Shown: in pieces, positions 58,163 to 64,000 of the stretch
How positions within the stretch are numbered: the first letter of the stretch is position 1
Layout: each line of letters opens with the position of its first letter
NCBI GenBank assembly: GCA_028767165.1
Contig: JARACJ010000002.1
Coordinates: forward strand, 248,001 to 312,000
Length of the DNA: 64,000 nt
Direction of reading: 5' to 3'
From: Proteobacteria bacterium DTSAM18
GTDB lineage: Bacteria; Myxococcota_A; UBA796; GCA-2862545
The notes under the pieces: model-generated
Databases searched by the model: none
Told to the model about the DNA's origin: nothing
The model's input: only the letters and a program-made list of their open reading frames with translations
Translations under genes and position numbers: made by a program

Positions 58163-59575
58163 CTACTCCTTGGGAGCCTTCAGGAGGTTGCCTCGCCCCA
58201 GGATCCAGTTGGGGTCCAGGAAACGTTTGAGGTCCTCGAAAGCTTTCAGGGTGTCTGCGCCGACCATCCAGGCCAGCTGGTGCCGCTTGAGCTTGCCGAT
58301 GCCGTGCTCGGCGCTGACCGTGCCGCCCAGGGCGATCGCCTTGCGCGCGAGCTCGTCGTAGTAGTCCTTGGCCTCTTCGAGCTCCTGCTGCGTGGTGGGC
58401 ATCAGGTTGAGGTGCAGGTGGTTGTTCCCGATGTGGCCGAAGATCACGTGATCGATGGGGGCCGCCTCGTAGGCGTCCATCATCTCGTCGAGGGCCTCGT
58501 CCGGCACGGCCAGATCGGTGCCGACCTTGCGCATGCCGTTGCGGATGATCTTCTCGTTGATGCCCGCGGGGATGGCGTGGCGGATGCTGTGCAGCTTCTC
58601 GAGGCTGGCATCATCGGCGGCGATGATGGTGTCGTCCGCCAGCGCGCCGCCTTCCTCCAGGGCCTCCCACCAGGCGCCCATGGCGGCGTCCATCTGGTCC
58701 TCGGACCAGATCTCCTGCTCGCAGAACAGCGCAGCGCCGGCGCCTTCGGGCACCTCGGCGCCCTGGCCGGCGGCGAGCTTGAGGCAGCGGCCGTCGAGGT
58801 ACTCCAGCGCACGGGCGGAGAAGTCGCCCTTGGGATCCGCCTTGGCGGCCTCGCGGGCCTTTTCGACGAACTTCACGGCGGACTGCCGGTCGGGGAAGAA
58901 GGCCAGGATGCCGAGCACGTCCGGCGGCAGGTCGGTGAGCTCGAGGGTGGCCTCGGTGATCACGCCGAGGGTGCCCTCCTGGCCGATGAACAGGTCGAGC
59001 AGGTCGTGGGGCTCGGGGTAGCCGGCGGCGGTCTTCACCTTGGGCTCGTTCCAGTGGGGCACGGGCCAGTCGGTGGGGATGGGGTCGCCGCGTTCGATCT
59101 TCAGGATCTCGCCGGTGGGGGTGACCACCGTGAGGCCCTTGATCCAAGGGCGGGTGGCGCCGTAGCGGAAGGTGCGGGCGCCGGACGCGTTGCAGGCGAT
59201 GGCGGCGCCCAGCGTGCACTCGTGGCGGCTGGTGGGGTCGGGCGGGAAGAAGCGACCGGTGTTCTCGATCTCGGTCTGCAGCGCGCCGAGGAACACGCCG
59301 CCCTGGGCCACGGCGGTGTCGTGGCCGATCTCGATGACCTTGTTCAGCCGCTCCATACTCATCAGCCAGCCGCCGTAGGGCACCGCGGCACCGGTGGTGC
59401 TGGTGCGGCCTGCCGTGACGGTGACCGGGATGCCGTGCTCCTGGCAGTGGGCCAGGATCTCCGCCACTTCTTCGGTGGAGCCGGGGCGCACGAGCACCTC
59501 GGCGCGGCCGTGCAGGTTGGAGGCGTCGGTCAGGTAGCCTTCGATGATGCTCGGATCTTCGATCTTCGTGAACAT
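58163..59575 (-). CDS. FAD-linked oxidase (GlcD/D-lactate dehydrogenase family)
   Basis: 470 residues from ATG 59575, preceded by GGAAGG. It has the PCMH-type FAD-binding domain (EVLVRPGSTEEVAEIL, VTVTAGRTSTTGAAVP, ECTLGAAIACNASGARTFRYG) and a C-terminal GlcD-type catalytic cap ending AEHGIGKLKRHQLAWM, with HIGNNHLHLNL supplying the metal-binding histidines. Such enzymes oxidise D-2-hydroxy acids (D-lactate, glycolate, D-2-hydroxyglutarate). The substrate cannot be fixed from motifs. It lies upstream of, but is not overlapping, the sigma gene. Confidence 0.9.
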   Translation of the reverse strand: MFTKIEDPSIIEGYLTDASNLHGRAEVLVRPGSTEEVAEILAHCQEHGIPVTVTAGRTSTTGAAVPYGGWLMSMERLNKVIEIGHDTAVAQGGVFLGALQTEIENTGRFFPPDPTSRHECTLGAAIACNASGARTFRYGATRPWIKGLTVVTPTGEILKIERGDPIPTDWPVPHWNEPKVKTAAGYPEPHDLLDLFIGQEGTLGVITEATLELTDLPPDVLGILAFFPDRQSAVKFVEKAREAAKADPKGDFSARALEYLDGRCLKLAAGQGAEVPEGAGAALFCEQEIWSEDQMDAAMGAWWEALEEGGALADDTIIAADDASLEKLHSIRHAIPAGINEKIIRNGMRKVGTDLAVPDEALDEMMDAYEAAPIDHVIFGHIGNNHLHLNLMPTTQQELEEAKDYYDELARKAIALGGTVSAEHGIGKLKRHQLAWMVGADTLKAFEDLKRFLDPNWILGRGNLLKAPKE

Positions 59576-59673
59576 GGGGCCTTCCGGGTGTGGAAGGGAG
59601 GGTATCGCGGTGGGCGGCGAAGGCCCACAGCGGGCGACCTCTCCTGACGGACAGCCCAGCATTCGCGGGCTTT

Positions 59674-59771
59674 CCCGTGCCCGTGCCCGATGCTTGATCC
59701 CGTGCCCGTGCCCGTGCCCGTGCCCGTGCCCGTGCCCGATGCTTGATCCCGTGCCCGTGCCCGTGCCCGTC
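59674..59771. repeat. CCCGTG hexamer tandem repeat with CGATGCTTGAT interruptions
   Basis: Three blocks of perfect CCCGTG units (about 2.5, 6.5 and 4 copies) are separated by two copies of CGATGCTTGAT, forming a higher-order repeat. It lies in the 290-bp gap between the oxidase gene and the family A gene. The rest of the gap holds the promoter of the family A gene (AT-richer sequence 59801-59830) and nothing else recognised. Confidence 0.9.
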
Positions 59772-59865
59772 CTGCCGCGATCCGGGACATGGGTGACATC
59801 TTAAGGCAATTACCTGCCATCTCTCCGTGGTCAGATGTCCCAGGCCAGGCGCACGGAGCAGGAAC

Positions 59866-61254
59866 ATGGCAAGCAACGGCGGTACTTCAGGTCGCCCCAC
59901 ACGCGTTCGCCGCTGGGTGGTGGTTTCGCTCATCCTCATGCTTGCCCTGTGGTGGGCGTCCCGGTGGATGGCTGGGCCGGTGGTGGTCGAGCGAGTGGAG
60001 GTCGCCGCGGTGGAAGCCGTGCCCGAAGCCGCGCCGACCGAGGAAGCGCCGGTCGCCGTCGCGGCGACTGAGGACGAGCCGGTGGAGATGGCCAACAGCA
60101 CCGTCGATATCTGGCTGAGACACCTCAGGCATGGACCGTGGATGCACTACGTGCCCTCCAATCCCATTGGTCAGATTCCGCTCGATGAGCCGGAGTGGGA
60201 CTTCGGGCTCCTTCAGGCCTACGAGACGTACGAGACCCTCTTCCGCGTGTCCGCTCCAGGCCAGGGCTGGTACGGCCGCGTGCCGGATGAGATGTTCGCG
60301 GCCGCGCGGGAGGAGGGGCTGTTCGATGTCGATCCCGCCCAGGCGGCGCCGGAAGAGGCGCTGCTGGCTCTCCTCGTCGAATGGTTCCACGCAGTGAGCA
60401 CGTTCAGGGAGGCCTACATTGCCTTCGTGTACACGAACGTTCCGGAGGGAGAGACCTGGGCGAGCATCGGACACGAAGCCAGGCAGGAACGAATCAACGA
60501 TCCGGATCTCGGGTTTCCCGTTCGGGACCATGGTCGTGTGCAGGAGCTCGCGGAGGCATCACTGCAGCGTTGGCCAGACCACCCGTTGGCGGATGTGGCG
60601 AGGTTGGCCACCCTGCCAAGCCGACTCCATCCGCTGGAACGGCAGGATGTGGTGGGGGATGAAGTCCTGGATGTCCTGCAGTCCATCCGGAACCCGGTGG
60701 TGAGAGAACAGGGTCTGCTGATGCTCACGAGCATCGTCATAAATCGGGTGGATTCCTCCATCCTGGACTTCATGGAGGAACTGCCCTCCCAGAGCGCGCG
60801 GACCGACCTCATGCTGGCAGCATGGGGCGTCGTGCAGACCACGCGCACGGGGCGTTGGAAGCGGGCCGAACGATGGACCGACAGGCTGGAGAAAGCCTGG
60901 GAAGCCACCTGCGGCGTCGATCCCGACAACCACCTGTACGCCTGCGGTCACCGCACCCACGAGCTCCTCGACACCAACGCCCGTCTCATCGCCCTCGGCT
61001 ACAAGTCCCCCTCCACCTGGAAGGAGGCCCTCGTTTCCCAGGCCTGGTCGTGCCACCTGGAGACGCCCCACGAGGGAACGTCCAACGTCGAGGCCATCTA
61101 CGACGGCGAGGGTTGGGTCTATGGAGAGTGGGACCGACAGACGGACGTCACCTGGTGCCTGAGCGCGGCCACCCACCTCGAGGTGATGCCGGACAAGCCT
61201 ACGAAGGCGAAGATCGTCGTGCATGACGTCGATCCGATGGGGTGGACGCGGTAG
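59866..61254 (+). CDS. Family A: TM-anchored extracytoplasmic protein of unknown function
   Basis: 462 residues from ATG 59866. A basic start (RPTRVRRW) precedes one membrane segment (VVVSLILMLALWWASRWM), a Glu/Ala/Pro stalk, and the domain with family motifs VDIWLRHLRHGPWMHYVPSN, PEEALLALLVEWFH, WPDHPLADVARLA, IRNPVVREQGLLML. The C-terminal region is C-GVDPDN-x(4)-C-G, RTHELLDTNARLIALG, KSPSTWKEALVSQAWSCHLE. The last 345 bp are about 92% identical to the next gene by hand count, while upstream parts differ strongly, which suggests gene conversion. I cannot link it to a known family. Confidence 0.68.
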   Translation: MASNGGTSGRPTRVRRWVVVSLILMLALWWASRWMAGPVVVERVEVAAVEAVPEAAPTEEAPVAVAATEDEPVEMANSTVDIWLRHLRHGPWMHYVPSNPIGQIPLDEPEWDFGLLQAYETYETLFRVSAPGQGWYGRVPDEMFAAAREEGLFDVDPAQAAPEEALLALLVEWFHAVSTFREAYIAFVYTNVPEGETWASIGHEARQERINDPDLGFPVRDHGRVQELAEASLQRWPDHPLADVARLATLPSRLHPLERQDVVGDEVLDVLQSIRNPVVREQGLLMLTSIVINRVDSSILDFMEELPSQSARTDLMLAAWGVVQTTRTGRWKRAERWTDRLEKAWEATCGVDPDNHLYACGHRTHELLDTNARLIALGYKSPSTWKEALVSQAWSCHLETPHEGTSNVEAIYDGEGWVYGEWDRQTDVTWCLSAATHLEVMPDKPTKAKIVVHDVDPMGWTR

Positions 61255-61387
61255 CCCGACGACCTGGGCAGGCACGACACGCGGTGAACGCTGCCCGGGC
61301 GGGGCCGGTTCGCCGACGGCGTCTTGGTGTAGCCAGAGATGTTCGAGTACTGTGGCGATTCCATTGTCGAGAGAAGAGAAGGGACGC

Positions 61388-62767
61388 ATGCCACCCAAGC
61401 GCTCGAGAACGCGGTCGATGATCCTTGCGACTCTTCTAGGTCTTCTGCTTGTCCTTCTGCTCAGCACCGACGATGTGGTTCCCAGTGATGATTCTTCCGC
61501 GACGACGGTCGCCACGCCCATCGACCCCTTTGATGGGGGCCGGGGTTCAGATCCAAACAGGAATGACCTCTCCATAGAGCCGGAGCCTGCCGTGGTTCCC
61601 GACACAAGCCATCTGGACATCTGGCTACGCTCGACCGATATCGGCTCGTTCCTCTATGTGGTGCCCTTCAACCCGATGGGCGCATACCGACCCGATCCAG
61701 CAGTATGGGATCTGGGTCTGTTGCAGTCCTACGAGACGTTTTCGCTGCTCGAGGAGCTCACGGGGCCGCGGCGCGCCTGGGTCGGCACCCCGCAGGATCG
61801 CATGATCGACCTTGCGGAAGCGGAGGGGTTGTTCTCGATGCGGTCGGAGGAGGCGACACCCGAGGAAGCGTTGCTGGCGCTGCAAATCGAGTGGTTCCGT
61901 AGTGAGAACCTGAGGTCGGTCAAGACGAGTCAATTCATGAAGGAGCATCTTCCAGCTGGCGAGACCTTTGCCACCATCGGAGAGGAAGGGCGCCGAAAGC
62001 TACAGCACGACCCCGACAATCCATACCCAACCCGGGACACGACCAAGACGATCGAATGGGCGGAGTCGATCCTGGAGCAATGGCCTGATCATCCCGTCTC
62101 CGACATGGCCCGACTCGCCCTCATCGACATCCGTGCTTCCGAGATCAACGTGCAGCGGCCCCCAGACCGAGAAGGCCTGCTGGCCTTGCTGGCGGATGTG
62201 GAGGACCCGGTCATCCGTGAGCAGGCAGCGCTCATCATGACCCGGGTCAGAAGACTGAAGGCGGGCCGCAAGATGCTGGATGCGATGATGGACATCGAGG
62301 GCACCACGCCCATGGCCGAGCTGAACCTGGCCTCCTGGGGCCTGATGCAGACGACGCTGTCGGGACGTTGGGAATGGGCGGGACCCTGGTCGGAGCGGTT
62401 TGAGTCCGCGCTGGCACAGTCCTGCGGGGTTGATCCCGACAACGAGGTGTACGCCTGCGGCGACCGCACCCACGAGCTCCTCGACACCAACGCCCGCCTC
62501 ATCGCCCTCGGCCACAAGTCCCCCTCCACCTGGAAGGAGGCCCTCGTGTCCCAGGCCTGGTCGTGCCACCTGGAGACGCCCCACGAGGGAACGTCCAGCG
62601 TCGAGGCCATCTACGACGGCGACGGCTGGGTCTATGGCGCATGGGACTACGAGACAGACGTCACGCGATGCCTGAGCGCGGCCACCCACCTCGAGGTGAT
62701 GCCGGACGAGCCCACGAAGGCGAAGATCGTCGTGCATGACGTCGATCCGATGGCCTGGACCCGGTAG
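61388..62767 (+). CDS. Family A: TM-anchored extracytoplasmic protein of unknown function
   Basis: 459 residues from ATG 61388 (AAGGGA upstream), 133 bp after the previous family member. A basic start (PPKRSRTR) precedes one membrane segment (MILATLLGLLLVLLLS), a Ser/Asp stalk, then LDIWLRSTDIGSFLYVVPFN, DLGLLQSYETF, TPEEALLALQIEWFR, WPDHPVSDMARLAL, VEDPVIREQAALI and the conserved C-terminal Cys-containing region (SQAWSCHLETPHEGTS ... CLSAATHLEVMP). The membrane topology places the main domain outside the cytoplasm. Helical hairpins flanking the DP-V-IREQ motif look like HEAT-type repeats (inference). Confidence 0.68.
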   Translation: MPPKRSRTRSMILATLLGLLLVLLLSTDDVVPSDDSSATTVATPIDPFDGGRGSDPNRNDLSIEPEPAVVPDTSHLDIWLRSTDIGSFLYVVPFNPMGAYRPDPAVWDLGLLQSYETFSLLEELTGPRRAWVGTPQDRMIDLAEAEGLFSMRSEEATPEEALLALQIEWFRSENLRSVKTSQFMKEHLPAGETFATIGEEGRRKLQHDPDNPYPTRDTTKTIEWAESILEQWPDHPVSDMARLALIDIRASEINVQRPPDREGLLALLADVEDPVIREQAALIMTRVRRLKAGRKMLDAMMDIEGTTPMAELNLASWGLMQTTLSGRWEWAGPWSERFESALAQSCGVDPDNEVYACGDRTHELLDTNARLIALGHKSPSTWKEALVSQAWSCHLETPHEGTSSVEAIYDGDGWVYGAWDYETDVTRCLSAATHLEVMPDEPTKAKIVVHDVDPMAWTR

Positions 62768-63073
62768 GGTGAAGGGCGCTGCGGACGACCGTGCGAGACT
62801 GAACTCACAATCTTGATTGAAGTCGTCACGAAATGAGTTCTCCCTATCAGGAGACTTGCGCCGGGTTCCCGGTTTCTAGTTTCAGCTCGTGAATCGTCCT
62901 AAACAGCAGATATTCCGAGTACCGTCGCGCAACATGTTCGGGCGAGGATCTGGAGCCAGAATTGCATCTATCATTCCATATGATGGCTCAAAACACGACA
63001 ATGCTCGCTCACATTTCTTTTTTCGTGCCTTTCTTTGGCCGACCCTCGACACTCCTCGTGCTCATCGACGAGC
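62768..63073. other. AT-richer non-coding gap upstream of the family B gene
   Basis: 306 bp with clearly lower GC than the rest of the window. I see no convincing gene: one short frame at 62889-63077 has no Shine-Dalgarno and atypical composition. It probably holds the promoter for the B-A module starting at 63074. Confidence 0.4.
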
Positions 63074-63795
63074 ATGACCAAGGAGGTCCTCCTGAAACAT
63101 GGATGGATGACGCTTCTCCTCGCCCTGGGCTCCCAGACGGCGCTGGCGGGAAGTCTCGATCTCACGAACACCAGCTCGGTGGGTTGCGGCCCTGAGTGGG
63201 CTTCGGACTGCCTGCCGAACCTGGTGTGGGGCGATGCCAGCACCTTGGGCGTGCACACCCCGGGTACGGTGCCGGTGCTGACGATGGGGGCGTCACCGAC
63301 TTCGACCACCAAGATTGCGGTGACCAACAAGGAGAGTCTCGCGGGTTCCGATGGTATTGAGTTCGTCGTTCAAGGAAGGGCATTGTCAGCGAGCAGTGTC
63401 GTGAGCTTCGAGGTCGAGTATCTGGACGCCAACGCAACGGTGCACTCGTTGGTGCAGTGAGCGTCCTCATGCATTCGGGTGCAGCGGGCATGTTCAGCTC
63501 TCGGGTCCTTGAGACTTCCTTTCCTGCATCAGCGGCAGACTATCGTTCTCGCCTGGTCGTAGAAGATGCGGCCGTCGTTCTGAACGAGGTGGAAGACACG
63601 GGCAGCATCGAACACCCTCCATTCACGGACGATGAAGAGTACGAGGAATGTGACAAGGACTGTGCGGATGAGGATGGCAATGGCTACACGGCCCTGGGAT
63701 GGCGCTGCCCTCCGAATTGGCAGTGCAATGCGGCATGTACTGGCGTGTTCTTCGCGGACATGACGGAGCATCCCCAGGTGATTCTGGCCCCATGA
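63074..63795 (+). pseudogene. Family B: secreted Cys-rich protein, frameshifted by a 5-bp duplication
   Basis: It starts ATG 63074 (or ATG 63107, which would give the signal peptide MTLLLALGSQTALAG). The sequence runs to DAN, then hits two tandem CAACG copies (63430-63434, 63435-63439). Removing one copy restores DANGALVGAVSVLMHSG, matching the paralog's DANGALVAAVTVPMHSG, and the remaining frame reads to the stop at 63795. The total length without the duplication is divisible by three (238 residues). The domain otherwise follows the paralog: GCGPEWASDCLPNLVWG, VHTPGTVPVL, and a Cys-rich end (CDKDCADEDGNGYTALGWRC ... CTGVFFADM). A family A gene start follows 70 bp later. Confidence 0.8.
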
Positions 63796-63803
63796 TTGTG
63801 ACA

Positions 63804-63831
63804 GGGAGTGAGTCTGCTGAGGTTCACTCCC
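63804..63831 (+). terminator. Hairpin between family B and the next family A gene
   Basis: An 8-bp stem GGGAGTGA / TCACTCCC with a 12-base loop, 9 bp past the family B stop. No T-run follows, so it may be an attenuating rather than a terminating hairpin. Confidence 0.4.
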
Positions 63832-63865
63832 GCCATGAATTTCCTTGAGTATGGTGCTTGCCTTC

Positions 63866-64000
63866 ATGACTGATGCTCCTACTGTTCGGCGTAGCAGGAA
63901 ACGGCTTTTGTTGTTAGCTGTTCTTCTTATTTTTATTTTTTACATTGTTGTGGTCTGGGGTTTCAACGAAATTCGACGATCGAATTCTCGAAACAAGAGT
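63866..64000 (+). CDS. Start of a fourth family A gene (cut by the window end)
   Basis: 45 codons are open to the last base. They read as a basic N terminus (MTDAPTVRRSRKR), a membrane segment (LLLLAVLLIFIFYIVVVWGF) and a polar continuation, exactly the start plan of the three complete family A proteins. An in-frame ATG at 63851 is the alternative start. Its position 70 bp after a family B gene repeats the B-then-A order of the 42848-44974 locus. Codon use is AT-richer than elsewhere. Confidence 0.55.
   Translation, partial: MTDAPTVRRSRKRLLLLAVLLIFIFYIVVVWGFNEIRRSNSRNKS

Noticed and set aside
59530-59820. Minus-strand protein rich in GTGTGT from the hexamer repeat
   Set aside because: It is only the translation of the CCCGTG repeat; no start signal and no conserved context.
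62889-63077. Small gene upstream of the second family B gene
   Set aside because: No Shine-Dalgarno, atypical composition and no signal or domain; more likely promoter DNA.
1-64000. tRNA or rRNA genes
   Set aside because: No cloverleaf with GTTCRA-type T loop and CCA end, and no rRNA-like segments, were seen by eye; a covariance-model search would settle this.

Overview
The window is very GC-rich, with strong G/C preference at third codon positions. It encodes many lipoproteins with Asp/Thr/Ser/Gly-rich linkers, a eukaryote-like Ser/Thr kinase, an ExbD fused to an AgmX/PglI-type domain, TonB-CTD paralogs and an XPB-type helicase. Together these suggest a Gram-negative member of the Myxococcota or a related former deltaproteobacterial lineage. 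This placement is inferred from gene content only. No rRNA, tRNA, CRISPR array or insertion sequence was recognised.

Layout. 1-9075: a multiheme cytochrome c cut by the left edge, two small paralogous lipoproteins, a fatty-acid-hydroxylase-family membrane protein, a TspO-like membrane protein, a radical SAM enzyme and a ceramidase-like lipoprotein. 9177-9305: a cluster of short palindromic repeats. 9388-16610: a UbiA-type prenyltransferase overlapping a Ser/Thr kinase (minus), then an A24 prepilin peptidase overlapping an Omp85-like barrel, and an S41/PDZ protease (plus). 16614-18211: tlyA and a short-chain polyprenyl synthase. 18317-23099: a TonB-ExbB-ExbD-ExbD system with four TonB-C-terminal-domain paralogs, all sharing a C-X19-C pair. 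23442-27622: XPB helicase, a helicase-associated/WYL-like partner and xseB. 27930-32820: a three-domain PEP-utilising enzyme, a RibD/DHFR-like reductase and uvrC. 32994-35954: an unusual P-loop ATPase with TPRs and an acidic tail. 36109-42520: two paralogous lipoproteins, aat, a charged hypothetical protein and metG.

Accessory regions. 42700-45422 and 59866-64000 carry a paralogous two-gene module that I do not recognise: a small secreted Cys-rich protein (family B) followed by a single-TM-anchored protein (family A). There are four family A genes, one cut by the right edge, and two family B genes. Both B genes are frameshifted, one at a G10 tract and one at an exact 5-bp duplication. The first module is bracketed by direct copies of a MITE-like repeat that occurs four times in the window. 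The last 345 bp of two neighbouring A genes are about 92% identical, although their upstream parts are divergent.

45556-56172 is a tightly overlapping minus-strand series: acyltransferase, NAD-dependent epimerase, trkA, trkH, a 1445-residue cation/proton-antiporter-like protein fused to a long helical region and a degenerate AAA-like domain, and an MscS channel with a long acidic extracytoplasmic segment. It reads as a potassium and turgor homeostasis operon. An ECF sigma/anti-sigma pair lies just upstream, and an FAD-linked oxidase beyond it.
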